The notes below the pieces were generated by a model, which saw nothing but the letters and a program-made list of their open reading frames with translations, was not told where the DNA came from and did no database searches. Positions 6,417 through 12,765 of a stretch of 17,524 bases of DNA are shown here, piece after piece. Numbering within the stretch: position 1 is the stretch's first letter; each line of letters begins with the position of its first letter. Source of the stretch: Bacillota bacterium (lineage in GTDB: Bacteria > Bacillota > Clostridia > Peptostreptococcales > Anaerovoracaceae); NCBI GenBank assembly GCA_023394035.1, contig JAEXBK010000016.1, positions 1-17,524 on the forward strand. Reading direction: 5' to 3'. Position numbers and translations under genes: made by a program.

Positions 6417-7637
6417 ATGAAACCGGGAATACACAATTATTCAGAAATCGGCAAGCTGAATAAGGTCCTTCTCCATCGCTTGGGACATGAAGTCGAAGGA
6501 TTAGTGCCTGACAACTTTGCCCGCCTGCTTTTTGATGACATCCCTTATCTTAAAGTGGCACAGGAAGAGCATGATGCTTTTGCTGACCTTCTCCGCGCTA
6601 ACGGAGTAGAAGTTGTTTATTACGTTGACGAGACTGCAAAGGCTCTCGCTGACAAGAACATTAAGGAAGAATTCCTTAAGAAGTTCATAGCAGAAAGCGC
6701 TCTCAACTCAGAGGGTATCGAAACGGCGCTTTATGATTACCTTAATGCTATGCCTACAAAGGACATGGTAAGCAAGGTTATCGCAGGCGTTAAGAAATGC
6801 GAGATCCCTGAATTCAAGGCAACGTCTTTTGCTGACATCGTTTCTACGGATTATCCGTTCTACCTCGATCCGATGCCTAACCTCTATTTTACAAGAGACC
6901 CGGGCGCATGCGTAGGTAACGGACTTAATATCCATCATATGTGCACAGACGCAAGAAGAAGAGAAGCTATACTTCTTCAGTACATGTTCAAATATAACCG
7001 TGACTTCGCAACCGAAGACAACAAGCTTTGGTACGATTATGACATGGAATATTCGATCGAAGGCGGAGACGTCCTCGTACTCAGCAAAGAAGTCGTAGCT
7101 ATCGGCTTAAGCCAGAGAACAACGGCTTCCGCTATCGACCGTTTTGCAAGAAATCTGCTTGCAGGCGGAGAATTCAAGAAGGTAATCGTTCTTGAGATTC
7201 CTAAGAAGCGTGCATTCATGCATCTCGATACGGTATTCACGATGGTAGACTACGATAAGTTCACGATCCATCCTGAAATCGAAGCTCCGCTTCGCCTGTT
7301 CGAGCTCACACTCGGTAAGGACGGACACCTTAACTGCAGCACAGTTACAGAGTCCCTTACGAACATCCTCAAGTCTGTACTTCATCTTCCTGCAGTAGAG
7401 CTCATCCGCTGCGGAGGAACTGACATGATGGCAGCTCAGAGAGAACAGTGGAACGACGGATCAAACACTCTCTGTATCGCTCCTGGAACAGTTGTTACAT
7501 ACGAGAGAAACTATGTAACAAACGACCTGCTTGATAAGAAGGGCATCAATGTTCTTCAGATTCCAAGTGCGGAGCTTTCAAGAGGCAGAGGTGGCCCACG
7601 CTGCATGTCATGCCCTGTTAACAGAGACGATCTGTAA
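6417..7637 (+). CDS. arcA: Arginine deiminase
   Basis: Converts arginine to citrulline and ammonia, the first step of the ADI pathway, in the cytoplasm. Seen in the 406-residue product: PNLYFTRDPGACVGNG (154-169), SIEGGDVLVLS (213-223), MHLDTVFTMVD (268-278) with catalytic H269, and the C-terminal RGRGGPRCMSCPVNRDD with the nucleophile C396. D161 and D271 fit the substrate-binding acids of the family. Length is normal (about 405-418). AAAGGAGG stands about 9 bp before the ATG. It is the first gene of arcABC under a strong promoter. Codon use is noticeably restricted (AAG, CTT/CTC, GGA, AGA), more so than in the flanking genes, as for a highly expressed operon. Confidence 0.97.
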   Translation: MKPGIHNYSEIGKLNKVLLHRLGHEVEGLVPDNFARLLFDDIPYLKVAQEEHDAFADLLRANGVEVVYYVDETAKALADKNIKEEFLKKFIAESALNSEGIETALYDYLNAMPTKDMVSKVIAGVKKCEIPEFKATSFADIVSTDYPFYLDPMPNLYFTRDPGACVGNGLNIHHMCTDARRREAILLQYMFKYNRDFATEDNKLWYDYDMEYSIEGGDVLVLSKEVVAIGLSQRTTASAIDRFARNLLAGGEFKKVIVLEIPKKRAFMHLDTVFTMVDYDKFTIHPEIEAPLRLFELTLGKDGHLNCSTVTESLTNILKSVLHLPAVELIRCGGTDMMAAQREQWNDGSNTLCIAPGTVVTYERNYVTNDLLDKKGINVLQIPSAELSRGRGGPRCMSCPVNRDDL

Positions 7638-7700
7638 GAATTGTTACGGCACCGCTGCAAACGCTGTTTTCTGATTATCTGAAAATATTGCAAAGGCTTG

Positions 7701-7718
7701 ACAGCGGCGCTGTTTTTT
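7701..7718 (+). terminator. Intercistronic terminator-like hairpin between arcA and arcB
   Basis: ACAGC-GGC-GCTGT is followed by six T. The stem is short with a 3-nt loop, so partial termination or an mRNA-processing site is more likely than a full stop. An earlier CCGCTG (7652-7657) could pair with CAGCGG (7702-7707) as an alternative fold. The 144-bp gap between arcA and arcB is otherwise non-coding. Confidence 0.45.
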
Positions 7719-7781
7719 AGTAAAAAACAAATAACGATAACTTTGCCGGATACGGCACCCCATTTTGAAAGGAGAAAACTA

Positions 7782-8774
7782 ATGGCAGTTAATCTTAAAG
7801 GCAGAAGCTTTTTGACACTTATGGACTTCACACCTACAGAAATCCGTTACATGCTCGACCTCGCTCATGATCTCAAGGCTAAGAAGAGAGCAGGCATCAA
7901 CAACCAGCTTCTCAAGGGCAAGAACATCGTTCTTCTCTTCGAAAAGACATCAACAAGAACAAGATGTGCTTTTGAAGTTGCTTGCATGGACGAAGGCGGC
8001 GGAGTAACATTCCTCGATTCAAAGAGCTCACAGATGGGCAAGAAGGAAACTATTGCCGACACAGCTAAGGTTCTCGGAAGATTCTATGACGGTATCGAAT
8101 ACAGAGGATACAAGCAGTCAGTAGTAGAAGAGCTTGCAGCAAACGCAGGCGTTCCTGTATGGAACGGTCTTACAGACGTTGACCACCCTACACAGATCTT
8201 GGCTGACCTTCTTACAATCGAAGAACACGTTGCTAAGCCTCTTAACAAGGTTAAAGTAGTATTCTGCGGAGACGTAAGAAACAACATGTCATATGCATGG
8301 ATGTACGGATGCGCTAAGATGGGAATGCACTTTGTAGCTTACGGACCTAAGGAACTCGCTGACGAGATCGACAAGGACGTTCTTGCAAGAGCTAACGAGG
8401 TTGCTAAGGAAACAGGAGCTGTTATCGAAGTCAGCAGCGATGCATCATGCCTCAAGGACGCTGACGTTCTCTACACAGACATCTGGGCATCAATGGGTGA
8501 AGAAGATCAGATTCCTGAAAGAGTAAGACTCCTCACACCTTACAAGGTTACTCAGGAAATGGTAGAAGCTACAGGAAATGACGACGTTATCTTCATGCAC
8601 TGCCTGCCTTCATTCCACGATTTCGAAACAACAATGGCTTCAGAGCAGAAGGAACTCGGATACGACATCCGCGAGGTTACCGACGAAGTATTCCTTTCAC
8701 GCAGATCAGTTGTATTTGACGAAGCTGAGAACAGAATGCACACAATCAAAGCAGTTATGGTTGCTACGATCTAA
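7782..8774 (+). CDS. arcB: Ornithine carbamoyltransferase (catabolic type by context)
   Basis: Catalyses phosphorolysis of citrulline to ornithine and carbamoyl phosphate in the ADI pathway. The 330-residue product shows the carbamoyl phosphate motif STRTR (57-61), HPTQILADLLT (135-145), DIWASMG (233-239) for ornithine, and HCLPSFHD (273-280) with the reactive cysteine C275. The frame is open further upstream, but the ATG at 7782 is chosen: it follows GAAAGGAG at proper spacing, and the protein then has the normal OTC length and N-terminus. The arc context favours the catabolic enzyme; sequence alone does not separate arcB from anabolic argF. Codon bias is the strongest in the window (almost only ACA for Thr, AGA for Arg, AAG for Lys). 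Confidence 0.97.
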   Translation: MAVNLKGRSFLTLMDFTPTEIRYMLDLAHDLKAKKRAGINNQLLKGKNIVLLFEKTSTRTRCAFEVACMDEGGGVTFLDSKSSQMGKKETIADTAKVLGRFYDGIEYRGYKQSVVEELAANAGVPVWNGLTDVDHPTQILADLLTIEEHVAKPLNKVKVVFCGDVRNNMSYAWMYGCAKMGMHFVAYGPKELADEIDKDVLARANEVAKETGAVIEVSSDASCLKDADVLYTDIWASMGEEDQIPERVRLLTPYKVTQEMVEATGNDDVIFMHCLPSFHDFETTMASEQKELGYDIREVTDEVFLSRRSVVFDEAENRMHTIKAVMVATI

Positions 8775-8792
8775 GGACCGCAGGAGACAATA

Positions 8793-9737
8793 ATGGCAGA
8801 GAAAATAGTAATAGCACTGGGCGGAAACGCGCTCCAGTCCGGCAAATCAGAAGCTACGGCTGAGGCACAGCTCGAAGTCGTAAAGAAAACATGCGAAAAC
8901 ATCGCAGACATCTCATGCATGGGATACGAAATCGGTGTTGTTCACGGAAACGGACCGCAGGTAGGACGCATCCTGCTTGCATCGGAAACGGCAAAGGATG
9001 TTACCCCTGCTATGCCTTTCGACGTTTGCGGATCAATGTCACAGGGATATATCGGATACCACATTCAGCAGGCTCTCAAGTTTGCGCTTGCTAAACGCGG
9101 TCGCGACATCCCTACAGCTACTGTCGTCAGCCAGGTAGTCGTTGACAAGAACGACCCTGCATTCAGCAACCCTACAAAGCCTATCGGACCTTTCTACAGC
9201 GAAGAAGAGGCTAAGAAGCTTGCAGACGAAAAGGGCTACTCAATCAAAGAAGACGCAGGTCGCGGATGGAGACGCGTTGTCGCTTCACCTCGTCCACAGA
9301 AGATCGTTGAAATCGAAGCAGTAAGAACTCTCTGGCCTACAACTATTACAGTTTCAGTAGGCGGCGGCGGAATCCCTGTAATCGAAAACGAAGACGGAAC
9401 ACTTTCAGGTGTTGCCGCAGTTATCGACAAAGACTTCGCAGCAGAGCTCCTCGCTGAACAGGTTGAAGCAGACTTCCTCATGATCCTCACAGAGGTAGAT
9501 AAGGTAGCTATCAACTTCAACAAGCCTGATCAGCAGAACCTCGGAACGATCACAGTTGCAGAAGCGGAAAAGTATATCGAAGAAGGTCACTTTGCAGCAG
9601 GAAGCATGCTTCCTAAGGTTCAGGCAGCTGTCAAATTCGTCAAGGCTTTCCCTGGCAAAAAGGCTGTCATCACATCACTCGACAAAGCAGTTGATGCTCT
9701 GAAGGGCGTTGACGGAACAACAATCATATTCGAGTAA
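8793..9737 (+). CDS. arcC: Carbamate kinase
   Basis: Transfers the phosphate of carbamoyl phosphate to ADP, giving ATP, ammonia and CO2: the energy-yielding end of the pathway. The 314-residue product carries IALGGNAL (7-14), VVHGNGPQVG (49-58), NPTKPIGPFY (126-135), GRGWRRVVASPRP (156-168), GGGGIPV (190-196), IDKDFAAELL (211-220) and FAAGSMLPKV (267-276), all family signatures of the amino acid kinase fold. Length is normal. It starts 18 bp after arcB with GCAGGAGA in front, and a strong terminator follows the stop. No arcD-type antiporter gene is in the operon or elsewhere in this window. Confidence 0.97.
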   Translation: MAEKIVIALGGNALQSGKSEATAEAQLEVVKKTCENIADISCMGYEIGVVHGNGPQVGRILLASETAKDVTPAMPFDVCGSMSQGYIGYHIQQALKFALAKRGRDIPTATVVSQVVVDKNDPAFSNPTKPIGPFYSEEEAKKLADEKGYSIKEDAGRGWRRVVASPRPQKIVEIEAVRTLWPTTITVSVGGGGIPVIENEDGTLSGVAAVIDKDFAAELLAEQVEADFLMILTEVDKVAINFNKPDQQNLGTITVAEAEKYIEEGHFAAGSMLPKVQAAVKFVKAFPGKKAVITSLDKAVDALKGVDGTTIIFE

Positions 9738-9763
9738 TAGCAGTTCAAATCAACAATCAACAA

Positions 9764-9789
9764 AGAGCTCCCGCACGGGGGCTCTTTTT
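9764..9789 (+). terminator. Terminator of the arcABC operon
   Basis: AGAGCTCCC (9764-9772) pairs with GGGGGCTCT (9777-9785) around the loop GCAC with one wobble pair, followed directly by a T-run. It is a textbook rho-independent terminator. Confidence 0.93.
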
Positions 9790-9870
9790 GCAGCTTTGAT
9801 AGCAAGTGGCACTGCTTACTTACAGCCATTGCCATATGCAAGCACCCCCGTCTGTAAGTTGATTTTTTTG

Positions 9871-9983
9871 ATTCAAAACAGGCTGTTTTTGATATTTTTT
9901 CCCGGTTACTACCGATTGGATAGTTGGAAGTATGTTATCGGTAGTTTTTCGATATTTATCATTCAAAACAGCCTGTTTTTGCC
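9871..9983. repeat. Pair of near-identical palindromes 90 bp apart
   Basis: ATTCAAAACAGGCTGTTTTT (9871-9890) and ATTCAAAACAGCCTGTTTTT (9961-9980) differ at one central base, and each is nearly self-complementary. The word CTACCGAT also follows each copy (from 9909 and from 10000), so the two form an imperfect tandem repeat of about 90 bp. Confidence 0.6.
9908..9949 (+). terminator. Terminator-like hairpin with 20-nt loop
   Basis: ACTACCGAT (9908-9916) pairs perfectly with ATCGGTAGT (9937-9945), and a T-run follows. It could be a back-up terminator for arcABC or the end of a small transcript. Confidence 0.5.
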
Positions 9984-10163
9984 CAAAAAGTTCGCGTTTC
10001 TACCGATGGAGAGGTAAGAGACCGGAGATATTGTGCTGAAAGGCGTCCGCACCTCGCCCGGGCGACCTGGCGCAGGATATGTGAAGGAATTTTCACTTGC
10101 GGCGACCGGAAAAACCATGTATCATCAAAGGTGGTATGAATAAACCGACCGAGGAGGTAAATT

Positions 10164-10835
10164 TTGAACAGAACTAAACTGCAGGATCGTATGCTTCCGA
10201 ATTATACGCGTGGCGAAGAAAGCTTTAACACGATATCTCACAGCGTAGGAGCCGTGCTTGGAGTGGCGGCGCTTGTTTTGTGCATTGTACGCTCGTATTT
10301 TCACCATGATGTCTGGGCGATGGCGGGAAGCGTTGTTTATGGGATTTCCCTGATACTTCTTTATACGATGTCAAGTGTCTATCACGGAATAAAAAAGCCG
10401 ATGCCGAAGAAGGTAATGCAGGTAATAGATCACTGCACGATATATATGCTGATAGCGGGGAGCTACATGCCGATTCTGCTCTGCTCAATCAGGAAGATTT
10501 CGCCGCTCTGGTGCTGGGGCATTTTCTCATTTGTATGGGGACTTGCAGCAATAGCTGTGGTGTTTACTGCAATAGACCTTAAGAAGTATGCGAAATTCTC
10601 GATGGCTTGCTACATCGGACTCGGCTGGTGCATCGTTGTTGCAATAAAGCCGACGCTTGAAGCTCTTCCGGCAGCGGCGTTTATATGGCTTTTAGCAGGC
10701 GGAATAGCATATACGGTTGGCTCGGTGCTTTACGGACTTGGCAAAAAACATAAATACATGCACTCGATATTTCATGTTTTTGTGCTTGCCGGAAGCCTGT
10801 TACAGTTCATCGCCATATTCTTTTATGTCATTTAA
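10164..10835 (+). CDS. Hemolysin III (HlyIII/PAQR) family membrane protein
   Basis: A 223-residue, seven-helix integral membrane protein of the HlyIII branch of the PAQR/CREST superfamily. Seen: the N-terminal EESFNTISHSVGAVLG (18-33), VYGISLILLYTMSSVYHG (58-75) with the conserved S-x-x-x-H, DHCTIYMLIAGSYMP (89-103) with the conserved Asp and His, and the last-helix HSIFHVFVLAGSLLQF. These Ser/His/Asp/His residues form the metal-hydrolase-like site of the superfamily. The biological role in bacteria is unsettled, and true haemolysis is not implied. The start is a TTG chosen because GAGGAGG lies 6 bp before it; the next ATG is at codon 10 with no such site. Its stop lies 2 bp before the promoter of the next gene, so it forms its own unit. 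Confidence 0.9.
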   Translation: MNRTKLQDRMLPNYTRGEESFNTISHSVGAVLGVAALVLCIVRSYFHHDVWAMAGSVVYGISLILLYTMSSVYHGIKKPMPKKVMQVIDHCTIYMLIAGSYMPILLCSIRKISPLWCWGIFSFVWGLAAIAVVFTAIDLKKYAKFSMACYIGLGWCIVVAIKPTLEALPAAAFIWLLAGGIAYTVGSVLYGLGKKHKYMHSIFHVFVLAGSLLQFIAIFFYVI

Positions 10836-10837
10836 TC

Positions 10838-10866
10838 TTGACATAGAGATAACATCGGGGTAGGAT
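10838..10866 (+). promoter_or_regulatory. Promoter of the ABC-F leader
   Basis: TTGACA (10838-10843) and TAGGAT (10861-10866) are 17 bp apart. Transcription would begin near 10873, about 225 nt before the ABC-F start codon, leaving a long structured leader. Confidence 0.65.
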
Positions 10867-10898
10867 ATAACTATAAAAAAGCAAAAAGGAGAAGGAGC

Positions 10899-10913
10899 AT
10901 GAATAACAGATAA
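10899..10913 (+). CDS. Candidate leader peptide Met-Asn-Asn-Arg
   Basis: An ATG directly behind a very strong AAGGAGAAGGAG ribosome site is followed by only three codons and TAA. So good a site for so short a frame, just downstream of a promoter and ahead of an attenuator, is the pattern of a regulatory leader peptide that senses ribosome stalling. Its function here is inferred. Confidence 0.55.
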   Translation: MNNR

Positions 10914-10940
10914 TCGTTGAACATGAGCATAAGGACGGAT

Positions 10941-11075
10941 GCCGGGTTGCCGGCGTGCCTTTGGATGCAAGAATCACCATGTTTAACAGATTTCTGTAAG
11001 TATTTCCTTCTTTATTTATATAGAAAAGGATTTTTTGCGTGCAGAGACTGCTTTCATGGTGAAGGCGGTTTTTTT
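10941..11075 (+). promoter_or_regulatory. Transcription attenuator of the ABC-F gene
   Basis: A rho-independent terminator stands before the gene: CTGCTTTCA (11048-11056) pairs fully, with wobbles, to TGAAGGCGG (11060-11068) around TGG, then seven T. An upstream TCACCATG (10974-10981) is the exact complement of CATGGTGA (11055-11062), which includes the loop and the start of the 3' arm, so it can serve as anti-terminator. A further hairpin GCCGG-GTTG-CCGGC lies at 10941-10954. This is the layout of antibiotic-induced attenuation of ABC-F and erm genes. Confidence 0.75.
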
Positions 11076-11096
11076 GTTTGGCGGGGAGGACGATAT

Positions 11097-12635
11097 ATGA
11101 TACAGATAAATAACTTGCGCCTTATACATAACAGGGATTCGAGGGTGCTTGTCGAAGATTTTGATCTCAGCATTGCGCGCGGAGATAAGATAGTGATAAT
11201 AGGTGAAGAGGGAAACGGGAAATCCACGCTGCTTAAGTGGATCGCCAATCCTGAATCGATAGAGGACTATGCACATGCGGATGGACAGCGAATCGTGAGC
11301 GGCGAGCGCATCGGCTATTTGCCGCAGGATCTGAGACGGGAACACAGAGAGCTAAGCGTGTACGAATACATGCGGCTTGACCCGTTGTTTGATGAAGCGT
11401 TGCCTGGAGATATTGCAAAGATCGAAGGGCGTCTCGGACTGCCAGCGGGATTCCTTTACACATCGGAGAAGATGAAGCAGCTTTCGGGCGGTGAGCGCGT
11501 AAAGATCGAGATTGCATCACTGCTTTGCTCGGAGGCCACGGTGCTGCTACTTGATGAACCTTCAAATGACATTGATATTTCAACACTTGAATGGCTCGAA
11601 TCGTTTATTAACGATTCGAATTGCGGTATAGTATTTGTTTCGCACGATGAGACTTTGATAGAAAACACGGCAACAAAGGTCGTGCACATCGAACAGCTGA
11701 GTCACAAAACCGCGCCGCGCCACACGGTCGCAAGCATGTCGTATTCGGAATACATCAAAGCTCGCCGCGACAGATTTGAAACGCAGGCTCACGATGCAAA
11801 AGCGGAGCGGCGGGCAGCAAAGGCGGCGGAAGAAAAGCTGCGGCGCATCATGCAGCGTGTCGAGCATGAACAAAACACGATTTCAAGGCAAGACCCTCAT
11901 GGCGGTTTTTTGCTGAAGAAAAAGATGCATGCGGTCAAAGCTATGGAACGGCGCTTTGAAAGGGAAAAAACCGAACTGACGGAATACCCACATTCTGAGA
12001 GCGAAATAAATATATTCTTTGACGAAAGGGGAAAACTCCCGAAGGATAAGGTGATATTAGATGTTGATTTTGCCGAACTTTGGACGCCGGGAAGAGAAAG
12101 GCGACTGAGCTCGAAGATATCGCTTTTGATGCGGGGCGGCGAAAAGGTTTGCATTACGGGAGACAACGGATGCGGAAAAACCACGCTCCTTAAGCTGATA
12201 AAGGAACACCTTGAAGAATCAAAGAAAATAAAGTTTGCATATATGCCTCAGAATTACGACGAGCTTTTGAATAGGGGGAAAAGTGCGATAGAAATTCTCA
12301 CGGTATCAGGAACGAAAGAGGAAAATGTCCTTATATGCAACAGGCTTGCAAGCTTAAGATATACGCGAGAGGATATGCAGCGTCCGGTATCTGAGCTGTC
12401 CGGCGGTCAGAGGGCAAAGCTGCTTTTGCTCTCCCTCGTGCTGTCCGGTGCGGATCTTTTGATATTGGATGAGCCGACACGAAATTTTTCACCGCTTTCA
12501 GGTCCGGTCGTAAGGCGGATGATCAAAAGCTTTCACGGTGCAGTCTTAAGCGTTTCCCACGACAGAAGGTATATAGAAGCTGTTTCGGACAAGGTATATG
12601 AGCTTACGGAAGACGGACTGCGTGAAAATAAGTAG
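11097..12635 (+). CDS. ABC-F family ATPase, probable antibiotic-resistance ribosome protection protein
   Basis: Two ABC domains in one 512-residue chain and no membrane segments. Domain 1 has Walker A GEEGNGKS (36-43), LSGGE (129-133) and LLDEPSNDID (151-160). Domain 2 has GDNGCGKT (355-362), LSGGQ (434-438), LILDEPTRNFSPLSGP (455-470) and SHD (487-489). Between them (about 215-300) is a long, very basic, coiled linker, the region that in ABC-F proteins reaches into the ribosome and displaces bound drugs. The frame is open about 60 codons further upstream, but that stretch contains the attenuator; the ATG at 11097 follows GGGGAGG and starts right at the ABC domain. The leader attenuator favours a resistance role over a housekeeping EttA/Uup type. 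The drug class cannot be read; lincosamides, streptogramin A and pleuromutilins are the usual ones. Confidence 0.9.
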   Translation: MIQINNLRLIHNRDSRVLVEDFDLSIARGDKIVIIGEEGNGKSTLLKWIANPESIEDYAHADGQRIVSGERIGYLPQDLRREHRELSVYEYMRLDPLFDEALPGDIAKIEGRLGLPAGFLYTSEKMKQLSGGERVKIEIASLLCSEATVLLLDEPSNDIDISTLEWLESFINDSNCGIVFVSHDETLIENTATKVVHIEQLSHKTAPRHTVASMSYSEYIKARRDRFETQAHDAKAERRAAKAAEEKLRRIMQRVEHEQNTISRQDPHGGFLLKKKMHAVKAMERRFEREKTELTEYPHSESEINIFFDERGKLPKDKVILDVDFAELWTPGRERRLSSKISLLMRGGEKVCITGDNGCGKTTLLKLIKEHLEESKKIKFAYMPQNYDELLNRGKSAIEILTVSGTKEENVLICNRLASLRYTREDMQRPVSELSGGQRAKLLLLSLVLSGADLLILDEPTRNFSPLSGPVVRRMIKSFHGAVLSVSHDRRYIEAVSDKVYELTEDGLRENK

Positions 12636-12752
12636 GCAGATTTCGTAGGATTGCAGCAGATAATATTTACGGATTTCTACACACTTGCCTATATCGACAA
12701 GATGTGGGGAATAATGCGCAAAGAAGCGTTCCCGGAACATATTGAGCTTTAA
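12636..12752 (+). pseudogene. Possible C-terminal remnant of a lost gene
   Basis: Directly after the ABC-F stop, the same frame stays open for 38 codons to TAA at 12750. The translation looks protein-like (…FTDFYTLAYIDKMWGIMRK…), with aromatic and charged residues spaced as in a real helix. No start codon with a ribosome site precedes it. It may be the tail of a deleted gene, or the former end of a longer ABC-F reading frame. I do not recognise the family. Confidence 0.3.
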
Positions 12753-12765
12753 AAGCGAGACTCTG

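Larger units (their letters stand above)
9790..10163. other. Gene-free interval with palindromes and GC-rich block
   Basis: No plausible gene. From left to right: a palindrome AAAACAG-G-CTGTTTT inside 9871-9890; a 9-bp-stem hairpin at 9908-9945 ending in a T-run; a near-copy of the first palindrome at 9961-9980, exactly 90 bp away; then a much more GC-rich block at about 10013-10116. That block holds TACC/GGTA, GTGC/GCAC, the perfect 12-bp palindrome TCGCCCGGGCGA, and GTGAA-GGAATT-TTCAC. A possible promoter for the next gene is TTGCGG (10097-10102), 17 bp, TATCAT (10120-10125). I could not match the block to a known riboswitch class. Confidence 0.5.

Noticed and set aside
7698..7781. Upstream extension of the ornithine carbamoyltransferase frame
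   Set aside because: It overlaps the terminator-like hairpin, and the ATG at 7782 with GAAAGGAG fits the family length.
9900..10030. Possible c-di-GMP (GEMM) riboswitch because of the words GGTTACTACCGAT and TACCGATGG
   Set aside because: The other conserved parts of the class (ACGCAAAGCC and the paired core) are absent; the words belong to a simple hairpin and its partial repeat.
10917..11096. In-frame upstream extension of the ABC-F gene from a TTG at 10917
   Set aside because: The stretch contains the attenuator terminator and gives a cysteine-rich, non-ABC translation; the ATG at 11097 has its own GGGGAGG site and begins exactly at the conserved domain.
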